Source of the DNA: CAZDDI01 sp964504195
GTDB taxonomy: Bacteria > Chloroflexota > Anaerolineae > B4-G1 > SLSP01
Length of the DNA: 41,965 nt
Direction: 5' to 3'
NCBI GenBank assembly: GCA_964504195.1
Contig: CAZDDI010000037.1
Location: 1 to 41,965 of the forward strand
The notes under the pieces are model-generated. The model searched no databases and was not told where the DNA came from. It saw nothing but the letters and a program-made list of their open reading frames with translations. Shown in pieces: positions 9,076 through 16,562 of the stretch; the first letter of the stretch is position 1; every line of letters begins with the position of its first letter. The position numbers and the translations under genes are program-made.

Positions 9076-9104
9076 ATTAATCCGTAAATAAGGTTTTGTG
9101 TCAA
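9076..9104 (-). promoter_or_regulatory. Candidate sigma70-type promoter for the protease-nucleotidase gene
   Basis: Consensus -35 TTGACA (9104-9099), 17-bp spacer and a weak -10 ATTAAT (9081-9076). It would give a leader of about 340 nt. A second possibility nearer the gene is TTAAGA-N16-TATAAA around 9062-9035. Confidence 0.4.
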
Positions 9105-9146
9105 GTTGGTCGTTCTAAAAATCAAATGACACCCCCTATCCCCCTG

Positions 9147-9280
9147 CCCCCTTTCCCCCGCTTGTGGGGGAAAGGGGGGATTTTTTTTGTGGGGTTTTTG
9201 GGCGACGGCGAAGCCATCGCCCAAAAACCCCGTTATTCTTCTCTCCCTTTCCACGCCGCTGCGCGGTGTGGGGAGGGGGC
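9147..9280. repeat. Cluster of three adjacent hairpins
   Basis: Hairpin 1: perfect 13-bp stem 9147-9159/9166-9178 followed by T8 (9181-9188), formally a plus-strand terminator although no plus gene precedes it. Hairpin 2: perfect 15-bp stem 9191-9205/9217-9231 (GGGGTTTTTGGGCGA). Hairpin 3: imperfect stem across about 9242-9280 (CCACGCCGC/GCGGTGTGG core). These look like stacked palindromic intergenic elements. Confidence 0.8.
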
Positions 9281-9758
9281 AAGGAGGTGGGGTAAAATTC
9301 TCAATTTGTAAATTTTTAAGAAGTGATTCTTGCAAACGGTTTTATTTCCGGTTCATTTTCTTAATTTTCATACAGATTCCCTCAGTAAAGGGTGTGCAAA
9401 TACCCGTTACATTACAATTGCACGCTTTTTGATAGGGCTGCTTTAGCAGTTACCAAACTTTTAACTGTATATGATTACTGCTAGGATTGGTACCCTTCCA
9501 GTGTTTAAGATGGTTGAAGGGTGCGTTTTTGAGAGTGCATCCCTTTCTGTGTAGGGTGGGCCAATTCCAAATCCATGATACCCTCGCAAGGGCTAAAGCT
9601 TATTATACGGTAAAGCTAGGGGCGTGTCAACTGTCAAATGACACAAGGGTATTCGGAATGACAGTTAGGGTACGATTTTCGCTCATCGTTGATGTGCCAA
9701 AGGTATAAGGAAACTCCTTGAAAATGGCGCATGGCGCAGCGCAAATACTTACCCCGTT

Positions 9759-9785
9759 GCGGATCTGGCGATCCGCTCTGAGCAG
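9759..9785. repeat. 27-bp palindromic element, copy 1
   Basis: GCGGATCTGGCGATCCGC hairpin followed by TCTGAGCAG. The same element recurs at 19926-19952 with one visible substitution (TCCGAGCAG). Confidence 0.75.
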
Positions 9786-9852
9786 GCTGGCTCTGAGGGG
9801 TACGGCAGTTCCCCGAATTTGCATCCACCTGCTGGTGAACGCTCGTGAATGC

Positions 9853-11667
9853 TCATCTTTGAAAAGCGGGATCAGCCAGGGGGAGACTGAAGAAGAATGT
9901 GCTTCCCTGTCCCGGCGTGCTTTCTGCCCACATGCGCCCCCCGTGCATCTCTACGAGGTTACGGGCAATGGCAAGTCCCAGGCCCGTACCTGGCTGCTCA
10001 CGCACGCTGGGATCATCAGAGCGGAAGAACTTGGTGAAGAGGTGTTGCTGGTCTTCTGGGCTGATGCCGTAGCCGCTGTCGGTGATAGCGCAGCGGATGC
10101 ACTCCGGCTCGTCAGGATCGAGCCAGGTGCGCGCGGTGATTGTACCGCCGCGTGCTGTGTACTTGCTGGCGTTACTCAGTAGATTGATCCACACTTGCGC
10201 GATACGATTGCTATCGGCAAAAACTTTGGGTAAGCCTACCGGAATGTCTTGGAGGAAAGTTTGTTGCCGTTCTGCGAAGCTTTCGGCGATGCTGGGCAGG
10301 GCTTCTTCTAGCGTTGCGTGCATCGCTGTGGGTTGGATGGTAATCCGCAGGTGTCCGCTCTCAATGCGTGAGATGTCTAGCAGATCGCTCACCAACACCC
10401 GCATCCGTTCTACGTTGCGCCGGATAGATTCCACAAATTCGCGCTGTTGGCTGTTTAATTCCCCTACCAACCCCTTCTCAAGCATATCAGCATAGCCACG
10501 CACAGAGGTCATTGGCGTGCGTAGCTCGTGCGAGACCAGTGAGATGAATTCCGATTTGGATTGGTTCGCTTGGCGCAACGCCTCGTAGAGCCGGGCGTTT
10601 TCCACAGCGATGGCGGCATGGTCGGCCATGCGCTGTACCAGCTCCAGGTCGCTGTGTGTGAAACTGCGTTCGTTCACCACCAGGTAGAAGACCCCGATGG
10701 GCAATCCTTCGCGTAACATTGGGATGATGAGTCGCTCCTCGTGATAGCTAGCCGTGCGTTGGCGCAGCGCTTGTACGGCGGCGCGGCTGTCGGGGCGCGT
10801 ATCGCCGACAATACAGTTCCAACGCACGCCTTCCTCGGCGACGACGCCCAGGGCGCCGGACTGCGCCTTGGCCGCAATCAGCGCCCATTTGAGGCTTTGT
10901 TCCATTACCTGGTCGTAGTTGAGCGTGCCGTTGAGATCATGCACCATCTCCTGAAGCATACTGAGCTCGCTGAGGCGGGCTTGCAGGTTTTTATTGGTTT
11001 GTGCGTATAGGCGCGCGTTCGCCAGTGCCATGGTGGCCTGAGCCGCGAAAGCTGTCAAGGTGCTGAGGTTGTCCTGTGAGAAGGCGCCGGAGCGCGCGCG
11101 GTTTTCCAGGTAGAGTGCGCCCAGCGTCTCGTTCTGGAAAACGAGCGGGGCGCAGAGAATAGAGCGTAGTCCATAAGCGAAGATGCTCTCACTACCTTTG
11201 AAGCGGGGGTCAACTTGGGCGTTACTGGTGAGGATGGCATGCCCGCGCTCAATCGCGTTTTGGACGATGCTGCGGCTGAATTGCAAATCGGCCTCGCTGA
11301 ACGGTTCACCCGTGGAATTGCGCCGTACTTTGATCTCGAACTGGTCGTTTTCGGCAATGATTAACATCCCCCGTTCCGCACCGGTCAGCTGAATGATGGC
11401 ATCAATAACGGTTTCGATGGTCGTTTCCCAATTGAGCGTGCTGTTGAGGCTTTGGCTGACTTGGTAGAGCATGTGGAGTTGCGAACTGCGCTCGAAAAGG
11501 ATTTCTACTTGGGTGCGGCTTAGCAAATCCTCCCAGGTTGCCATACGTGATTCCAAACTAATCTGATCTACGCCGTTGCCTAATGCCAGGCGTTGTTGGT
11601 GGATGAGGTCGCGCAATAGGGTGAGGGTTTCGCGTGTCTGACCGATATTAACTTGCAAGGTTTCCAT
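9853..11667 (-). CDS. GAF-domain sensor histidine kinase (soluble)
   Basis: A 604-residue cytoplasmic sensor kinase. An N-terminal helical segment (1-60) is followed by two GAF domains (about 70-215 and 235-360), a HisKA dimerisation domain with the H-box SHELRTPMTSVRGY (phosphoacceptor His380), and a HATPase domain with N-box INLLSNASKYT (Asn495, Asn499), G1 ITDSGYGIS and G2 GTGLGLAIA. No membrane segment or receiver domain is present, so the signal is probably intracellular and the response regulator lies elsewhere. ATG 11667 is preferred because AAGGAGA lies 7 nt upstream; an ATG at 11763 would add 32 low-complexity residues. The start lies inside the end of the upstream gene (20-nt overlap), which suggests translational coupling. 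Confidence 0.92.
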   Translation of the reverse strand: METLQVNIGQTRETLTLLRDLIHQQRLALGNGVDQISLESRMATWEDLLSRTQVEILFERSSQLHMLYQVSQSLNSTLNWETTIETVIDAIIQLTGAERGMLIIAENDQFEIKVRRNSTGEPFSEADLQFSRSIVQNAIERGHAILTSNAQVDPRFKGSESIFAYGLRSILCAPLVFQNETLGALYLENRARSGAFSQDNLSTLTAFAAQATMALANARLYAQTNKNLQARLSELSMLQEMVHDLNGTLNYDQVMEQSLKWALIAAKAQSGALGVVAEEGVRWNCIVGDTRPDSRAAVQALRQRTASYHEERLIIPMLREGLPIGVFYLVVNERSFTHSDLELVQRMADHAAIAVENARLYEALRQANQSKSEFISLVSHELRTPMTSVRGYADMLEKGLVGELNSQQREFVESIRRNVERMRVLVSDLLDISRIESGHLRITIQPTAMHATLEEALPSIAESFAERQQTFLQDIPVGLPKVFADSNRIAQVWINLLSNASKYTARGGTITARTWLDPDEPECIRCAITDSGYGISPEDQQHLFTKFFRSDDPSVREQPGTGLGLAIARNLVEMHGGRMWAESTPGQGSTFFFSLPLADPAFQR

Positions 11668-12571
11668 GATGGGTTTCTCCTTCGCGATGGTTGACGGGGG
11701 GGGAGGTATGTTGCCAATCCCAGAGCCAGTAGGCCAGCCCGCCCCAGGGTTGCCATCTTTCAAAGGCGGCGCGTACTACGCCAGGGCCTATCAACGTGCC
11801 GGCGTGCCACTCACGGCTTACTTTCTGGCAGGCTAGCGGATCTGTGGGGATATAATCGTAGCGGCTTAATGCCAGCATGAACAGCCCTAGCGTGTGTCCA
11901 TTGACATTCAGCAGCCGTCGCACGTCTTGCTCGACGCTTTCAAGCGCGCGCTCCGGTTGATCTAGCGCGCATACGGTGACTTCATCATTGATGAAGATGC
12001 GGGCGATGTGAATGATATGCTTGCCTGTTTCTGCGCCTAGCTGTTTTTCGAGTAGCTGCCCGCCCCAGAGCACTTGCTGGGGTGTGGGGAAGGCGTGTCG
12101 GCTGGGGTTGTTGGGGAGCGGATCACCGAGCCGATCTACCAGCCAAGTGATATGGTGTGTACCAACCTCCATGGATTCTTGCGTGAGCAGCAGGATTTTG
12201 ATCGTGTCCTCGAAGAGATTTGTGCCGCGTAGTAGATGTGCGCCTTGACGCACGACTGTTTGCAGGGCTGGCTGGGCGTGGGCCAGGTTGACGAAGTCGG
12301 TGAAGTTTTCACCCAGCCGCAACATGCGGCGCACCTTGCGGCTGGCCTCTTCGGTCTCTGGCCCACTCAGCCGTTTGTTGGCCTGGATGAGTAGCCCGGC
12401 GTGGGTCTGGGTGATGCTTAACGCGATGACTTGCCCGGAGATCAGCCGTTCCACGCGGAGCAGTTGATCCTGTGAGCGATTGAGGGCGAAGGGAGGCAGC
12501 AGAAACGATCGGGAGCGCCGTAGTGTTCCTGCTAGAGAAAAGCGATTGCTAATTGTTAGAATCCAGTGCAT
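11648..12571 (-). CDS. HhH-GPD (AlkA-like) DNA glycosylase homologue
   Basis: This 307-residue protein resembles the AlkA/OGG branch of HhH-GPD base-excision glycosylases. It has the helical motif LFEDTIKILLLTQES (119-133), a helix-hairpin-helix region at about 220-240, and SRYDYIPTDPLACQK (236-250), in which Asp244 aligns with the catalytic Asp of the family. The hairpin, normally LPGVGPYTA, reads LNVNGHTLG and is degenerate, so DNA binding or activity may be altered. AGGTGA lies upstream of ATG 12571. The 3' end overlaps the histidine kinase gene by 20 nt, so the two are probably co-translated. Expected role is excision of alkylated or oxidised bases; the family is likely but the substrate is not identifiable. 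Confidence 0.7.
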   Translation of the reverse strand: MHWILTISNRFSLAGTLRRSRSFLLPPFALNRSQDQLLRVERLISGQVIALSITQTHAGLLIQANKRLSGPETEEASRKVRRMLRLGENFTDFVNLAHAQPALQTVVRQGAHLLRGTNLFEDTIKILLLTQESMEVGTHHITWLVDRLGDPLPNNPSRHAFPTPQQVLWGGQLLEKQLGAETGKHIIHIARIFINDEVTVCALDQPERALESVEQDVRRLLNVNGHTLGLFMLALSRYDYIPTDPLACQKVSREWHAGTLIGPGVVRAAFERWQPWGGLAYWLWDWQHTSPPVNHREGETHHGNLAS

Positions 12572-12588
12572 GGGTTCACCTGTTATAT

Positions 12589-12604
12589 ACTGCGTAATGC
12601 GTAA
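12589..12604. repeat. Heptad array upstream of the glycosylase-kinase pair
   Basis: TGCGTAA twice in phase (12591-12604), ending the spacer that leads into the AGGTGA site of the minus-strand gene at 12571. Confidence 0.6.
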
Positions 12605-12732
12605 TTTTTGAATCCCAGTTCAAACATTCTGGCGTTTTTACAGTCTTAGCATAACATAACTCTAAGCAAAACGGGGTTTCATTGAAGTTACGAATCGGTT
12701 AAAAGGCGGGGAATGCGTATTGTGTACTGCGT

Positions 12733-12770
12733 AAAAAGAACACCCGGATAGGGGCTTCCTATCCGGGTGT
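12733..12770 (-). terminator. Rho-independent terminator of the phosphohexomutase gene
   Basis: A perfect 13-bp stem 12740-12752/12758-12770 (ACACCCGGATAGG) with a 5-nt loop, followed on the minus strand by TCTTTTT. Confidence 0.88.
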
Positions 12771-12772
12771 GG

Positions 12773-12800
12773 CTTGTGGCTTGTGACTTGCTGCTATTTG
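12773..12800. repeat. Heptad array at the phosphohexomutase stop codon
   Basis: CTTGTGG, CTTGTGA, CTTGCTG, CTATTTG in phase. The last word contains the stop codon of the minus-strand gene (12794-12796), so the array abuts the end of the gene. Confidence 0.65.
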
Positions 12801-14221
12801 AGTCCTGCGATCTCCAATCCGCCCTGCAAGATGGGCTGGATGAGGTTTTCATCCGTGAGCTCGCAGTAGACGCGGATGATCGGCTCGGTGCCGGAGAAGC
12901 GCACGAGCAGCCAGCCCACGTCGCCCAGCTCGTACTTGAAGCCGTCGAGGGTGACGATACCGGTGACGGGGACGCCCGCGATGGTCTCCGGCTTCGCTGC
13001 CTGGATGCGCGCCAGCGTCTCCGGGCGCTGCTCGGAGGGGAAGCGCGTGTCAATGCGGTCGTAGTAGTAGCGTTGCCCCAACGCCTCAAAGAGCGTCTCC
13101 ACCAGTTGCGCGGGCGTCTTGCCCGTCCGCACCATGAAATCGAGGAAGTAGAGGTTGCCCAGAATGCCGTCGCGTTCCGGGACGTTGCCCCGGAAGGCGT
13201 AGCCGCCGCTCTCTTCGCCGCCGATGAGGCCGTCTACCTCCAGGAACTTGGGCGCAATGTACTTGAAGCCCACCCCGGTCTCGTAGACGGGTACGCCGTA
13301 CCGCTTCCCCAGGCGGTTGAGCATCTGCGTGGTGGAGAGCGTCTTGACGATCGGGCCACGCTCGCCGCGCACTTCGAGGAAGTAGTAGGCCAGCAGGCCG
13401 AACACGCGCAGCTGATCTACGAAGATGCCGTGCTCGTCGCCGATGCCCATGCGGTCGGCGTCGCCATCGGTGATGAGGCACACGTCCGCGCCGAGTTCGA
13501 CCGTTTTAGCCAGCGCCACATCCACGTTGGGCTGGATCGGCTCCGGGCGTTGCATCTCCGGGAAGAGCGGGTTGCGCTCCGCGTGGATTTCGATGATCTC
13601 CGTGCTCCCGCCGCCGAGCAAGCGCTGGAACCAGCCCGCCGCGTTGCCCCACATTGGTTCGACGAGGACTTTCAGCCCGGCGTTGCGCAGCCGCTCTAAA
13701 TCCACCAGCGTGCCGAGATGCGCAATGTACGCGGGATCGGGATCCCACAGCGTCACCAGACCTTGCGCCTGTGCGGCAGCCAAATCGAGCCGCTGCACAT
13801 CCGCCATTGTAGCGGGAATCGCCGCCTCGATCTCTTTCAAGCCTGCGGGCGCAATCGCGCCGCCGTCGGGATCGCGCACCTTGAAGCCGTTATCTATGGG
13901 CGGATTGTGGCTCGCGGTGATGTTAATCGCGCCGCCCGCCCCGCGCTCTACGACCGTGTGGCTGATGACGGGGGTGGGGCAGTTGCGCGCCGTGAGCCAG
14001 ACGTGGATGCCGTTGCCCGCCAGCACTTCGGCGGCGGCCTGCGCGAAGTATTCCGATTGGAAGCGCTGGTCGTAGCCGATGACGCAGCCTTTCTCAGCCA
14101 GCGCGTGCTGCTTGAGGTAGGCGGCGAAGCCTTGCGCGGCCCGGCGCACATTGTCGAAGGTGTAGTCCTCCGCCATCCGCGCCCGCCAGCCGTCCGTACC
14201 GAATTTGATGTTAGTCGTCAT
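12794..14221 (-). CDS. Alpha-D-phosphohexomutase (phosphoglucomutase/phosphomannomutase)
   Basis: Interconverts hexose 6-phosphates and 1-phosphates through a phosphoserine intermediate, linking glycolysis to sugar-nucleotide synthesis. The 475-residue protein has all four family signatures: catalytic TASHNP (Ser104), metal-binding DGDADR (252-257), sugar-specificity loop GGEESGG (334-340) and phosphate-binding RFSGTEP (441-447). Sequence alone does not settle whether glucose or mannose phosphate is preferred. Mannose use would supply GDP-mannose for the gmd/rmd pair at 20-22 kb. AAGGAGA lies about 9 nt before ATG 14221. It is followed by a terminator at 12733. Confidence 0.93.
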   Translation of the reverse strand: MTTNIKFGTDGWRARMAEDYTFDNVRRAAQGFAAYLKQHALAEKGCVIGYDQRFQSEYFAQAAAEVLAGNGIHVWLTARNCPTPVISHTVVERGAGGAINITASHNPPIDNGFKVRDPDGGAIAPAGLKEIEAAIPATMADVQRLDLAAAQAQGLVTLWDPDPAYIAHLGTLVDLERLRNAGLKVLVEPMWGNAAGWFQRLLGGGSTEIIEIHAERNPLFPEMQRPEPIQPNVDVALAKTVELGADVCLITDGDADRMGIGDEHGIFVDQLRVFGLLAYYFLEVRGERGPIVKTLSTTQMLNRLGKRYGVPVYETGVGFKYIAPKFLEVDGLIGGEESGGYAFRGNVPERDGILGNLYFLDFMVRTGKTPAQLVETLFEALGQRYYYDRIDTRFPSEQRPETLARIQAAKPETIAGVPVTGIVTLDGFKYELGDVGWLLVRFSGTEPIIRVYCELTDENLIQPILQGGLEIAGLK

Positions 14222-14279
14222 GTGGTTGTGATTCTCCTTGTTTTTGCCTCACGCAAAGGCACCAGCTACGAAGTTTTTA

Positions 14280-14335
14280 GACAGGATTAACAAGATTTTC
14301 CTATGCTTCATCCTGTGAATCTTGTTAATCCTGTC
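14280..14335. repeat. Inverted repeat with 18-bp perfect arms
   Basis: GACAGGATTAACAAGATT (14280-14297) pairs exactly with AATCTTGTTAATCCTGTC (14318-14335). The right arm is itself a 9-bp word repeat (GAATCTTGT/TAATCCTGT). It is followed at about 14343-14368 by an 8-bp word repeat (GCGTCTTT, GCGCCTTT, GCGTTAAA). Located between deoB and the phosphohexomutase gene. Confidence 0.85.
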
Positions 14336-14374
14336 GAATTTTCTTAGCGTCTTTGCGCCTTTGCGTTAAAAATC

Positions 14375-15550
14375 TTATTGGGTGATGTCTTGCAAGAAGC
14401 TAACGCCGATTTCCGTCCCGCCTAGCCCAAAGACCTCCGCAATCGTCGCGCCGACATCCGCGAAGGTGCTGCGCACGCCCAAATCCACACCGGGTTTGAC
14501 CGGTGTGCCAAAGACGAGCAGCGGGATGTACTCGCGGGAGTGATCCGTGCTGGGCATGGTGGGGTCAACGCCGTGATCCGCTACAATCATGGCGATATCG
14601 CCGGGGCGTAGCGCGGCCTGGATCCCCGGCAGCGCCGCGTCAAAGTCGCGCAGCGCGCCCGCGTAGCCCTCCGGGTCGTTGCGGTGACCGTAGATCATGT
14701 CGTATTCGATCAGATTCACCAGCAGCAGTCCCTTGAACTCGTCTTGCAGGAATTCCAGCATCGCCGCGATGCTGTCACGGTTGTTGGTGCGATGTTTGTT
14801 CAGCGTGATGCCGGTGTTGCCGAAGAGATCGTCAATTTTGCCCACGGCGGCCACATCGTAGCCCGCCTCGACCAGGCGCATCATCACGGTGGGGCGGGGC
14901 GGCAGCAGGGGGTAATCGTGACGGCGTGACGTGCGCTTGAATGCGCCCGGCTCGCCCTCGAAGGGCCGGGCAATGACGCGCCCGACGGCGTGCGGGCCGC
15001 TCAGCATATCGCGGGCGATCTCGCACACGCGGTACAGCTCCTCGATGGGCACGATCCCTTCATGCGCGGCAATCTGGAACACGCTATCCGCCGAGGTGTA
15101 GACGATGAGATTGCCGGTCTTGAGGTGTTCCTCGCCCAGCTCGACGATGATCTCCGTGCCGGAGGCGGGCTTGTTGCCGAGCACGTCGTAGCCCGTGCGC
15201 CGCGTGAATTCCTCCAGTACGTCGGGTGGGAAGCCTTCGGGATAGGTGGGCATGGCGATGGGCGAATGGATGCCCATGAGCTCCCAGTGTCCGGTGACGG
15301 AATCCTTGCCCTTGGAGGCTTCGGCCAGTTTTCCATAAGCCCCCAGCGTATCCGCGCGGGGCGGCACGCCCAGGATGTCGCTCAGATTGCCCAGGCCGAG
15401 CGCCTGCATATTGGGCAAGTCCAGCCCGCCGATGGCGCGGGCGGTATTGGCGATGGAGTTGCTGCCCACATCGCCGTACTCGTCAGCGTCGGGCAGTTCG
15501 CCTACGCCCACGCCGTCTAAGACGATGACGAGAATGCGTTCAATGGTCAT
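14375..15550 (-). CDS. deoB: Phosphopentomutase
   Basis: Converts (deoxy)ribose 1-phosphate to the 5-phosphate in nucleoside catabolism and salvage. It is a 391-residue member of the alkaline phosphatase superfamily of typical length. LDGVGVGELPDA (11-22) supplies the first metal-binding Asp12. KDSVTGHWELMG carries the nucleophilic/phosphothreonine site Thr86. ADHGVDPTMPSTDHSREYIP (near 324-343) gives the remaining metal ligands. The start at 15550 is set by AGGAGG 6 nt upstream; the longer in-frame extension to 15706 crosses a heptad repeat and is not conserved-looking. It may act with the exported 5'-nucleotidase in scavenging nucleosides, though no nucleoside phosphorylase is in the window. 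Confidence 0.95.
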   Translation of the reverse strand: MTIERILVIVLDGVGVGELPDADEYGDVGSNSIANTARAIGGLDLPNMQALGLGNLSDILGVPPRADTLGAYGKLAEASKGKDSVTGHWELMGIHSPIAMPTYPEGFPPDVLEEFTRRTGYDVLGNKPASGTEIIVELGEEHLKTGNLIVYTSADSVFQIAAHEGIVPIEELYRVCEIARDMLSGPHAVGRVIARPFEGEPGAFKRTSRRHDYPLLPPRPTVMMRLVEAGYDVAAVGKIDDLFGNTGITLNKHRTNNRDSIAAMLEFLQDEFKGLLLVNLIEYDMIYGHRNDPEGYAGALRDFDAALPGIQAALRPGDIAMIVADHGVDPTMPSTDHSREYIPLLVFGTPVKPGVDLGVRSTFADVGATIAEVFGLGGTEIGVSFLQDITQ

Positions 15551-15561
15551 GGATAACCTCC

Positions 15562-15589
15562 TGATGCGTAATGCGTAATGCGTAAAAAA
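15562..15589. repeat. Heptad array immediately upstream of deoB
   Basis: TGATGCG, TAATGCG (x2), TAAAAAA in phase. On the minus strand it runs directly into the AGGAGG of deoB. Confidence 0.8.
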
Positions 15590-15779
15590 TTTCTTTGCGT
15601 TTTCGGTGGTTAGAGATGTGCGGCGACAGGGGCGTGACGAGTTTGGATGCTCGCCAATATCGGCGCTTCTTGCTTGTTGTGCGTTCAACCAGAAACTTGG
15701 CGACATGCGGGTTATTCGTGCTCAAGCGGCCCTGAGACGGGGCTTTGAGCATTAGGCTCGAGGGTTTGAGAAGTGCGCT

Positions 15780-16136
15780 TCATGGTTGTTCTTTACGCGT
15801 CTGCTCAAGCTCTTTCTGCAAGCGCTGATTTTCGTTTTTCAGGGCGATGATGGTACTGGTATCTCTAGGTGAGCGAAAGACTTCCATGTCGGCCCAGAAA
15901 ACGCCACTTAACAGACTGGTTCTACAAGTGGCAGTGCGCTCGTTTCCGTCTATATCCTTGAAACGCACATGATAGGTTCGGTCTTCTCCTGGGCTCCACG
16001 CATCCCAGTGTTTTTCCAAGAACTGTCCCCCGCGTGCTGCGATGTCATATCGAATCCTTCTTTCGTCCCAATGTATACTTAGGGGTAGCAAGATCGCTAT
16101 ACCCAGGATAAAAAATATAACGATGTATATCTGCAT
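15780..16136 (-). CDS. Small membrane-anchored protein with C-terminal coiled coil, unknown function
   Basis: 118 residues, family not recognised. Residues 3-20 form one hydrophobic membrane segment, and the body is charged (SPGEDRTYHVRFKDIDGNER at about 48-67, a beta-rich region). The last 25-30 residues are heptad-like (ALKNENQRLQKELEQTRKE), suggesting a short coiled coil and oligomerisation. The body is reminiscent of the beta-rich part of DUF3592-type proteins such as the one at 19325, but this is only an impression. AAGGAG lies about 8 nt before ATG 16136. It is the distal gene of the unusual island. Confidence 0.6.
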   Translation of the reverse strand: MQIYIVIFFILGIAILLPLSIHWDERRIRYDIAARGGQFLEKHWDAWSPGEDRTYHVRFKDIDGNERTATCRTSLLSGVFWADMEVFRSPRDTSTIIALKNENQRLQKELEQTRKEQP

Positions 16137-16208
16137 GATAGTAGCTCCTTTTCAGGTTTGTGTGATGCGTGGTACTCAAGGCAACTCGACCACCGTTTAT
16201 GCATCAGG

Positions 16209-16562
16209 TCACGAATGCACAAATTCATCTTCCCCCTGAATGACATCTGCTGGTGTCTCGCTTTCGTAAAACACCACACCCACGCGCTCGATCTGTCCCA
16301 CTACGTCCGGGTCGCTGATGTGGCGGAAGATGGACAGGTCGAAGGTGTAGGGCAGCAGCAAGTCGTCTATAGCATCCATGATACGATAGAGGACGTGCAG
16401 CGTCAAGTCCTCACCGCCGAGCAGGGTGAGATCAATATCCGAGCCGGGCTTGTAGTTGCCCTTGGCGCGTGAGCCGTAGAGGATGGCCTTTTCTACCGGC
16501 GGATATTGCGCCAGCACGGCCTGGATCTGGGCGACGACGGCATCTTTGAGGCCGTATTTCAT
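16209..16562 (-). CDS. Minimal nucleotidyltransferase (MNT, MntA-like)
   Basis: A 117-residue nucleotidyltransferase domain with GSRAKG at 30-35, the family signature GS-x10-DxD (Gly30, Ser31, Asp42, Asp44) and a third carboxylate at Asp75 (FDLSIF), so the catalytic site appears complete. Stand-alone MNT proteins of this kind usually act as AMP-transferring antitoxins paired with a HEPN RNase (MntA/HepT). Here no HEPN gene is adjacent. Instead the ATG overlaps the stop of the upstream HNH-like gene by 4 nt (ATGA), implying coupled translation. Whether it controls that protein is inference. The GC content looks closer to the genome average than the genes upstream. Confidence 0.85.
   Translation of the reverse strand: MKYGLKDAVVAQIQAVLAQYPPVEKAILYGSRAKGNYKPGSDIDLTLLGGEDLTLHVLYRIMDAIDDLLLPYTFDLSIFRHISDPDVVGQIERVGVVFYESETPADVIQGEDEFVHS

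Larger units (their letters stand above)
9105..9852. other. Gene-free stretch with hairpins
   Basis: Together with 8801-9104 this is about 1.05 kb without a convincing gene. The small frames on both strands lack ribosome binding sites and recognisable composition. Contents that can be named are the hairpin cluster at 9147-9280, the protease promoter region at its left, and the GCGGATCTGGCGATCCGC palindrome at 9759. Nothing resembling a tRNA or a known riboswitch was recognised. Confidence 0.6.

Noticed and set aside
8730..9852. tRNA or other structured RNA gene in the gene-free stretch
   Set aside because: No T-arm/cloverleaf pattern or conserved RNA core was found by eye.
12767..13699. 310-residue plus-strand ORF
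   Set aside because: Antisense shadow of the phosphohexomutase gene; no SD and biased shadow composition.
16209..16562. Classical MntA/HepT toxin-antitoxin pair
   Set aside because: No HEPN domain (RxxxxH motif) is encoded on either side; the overlapping gene is HNH-like.
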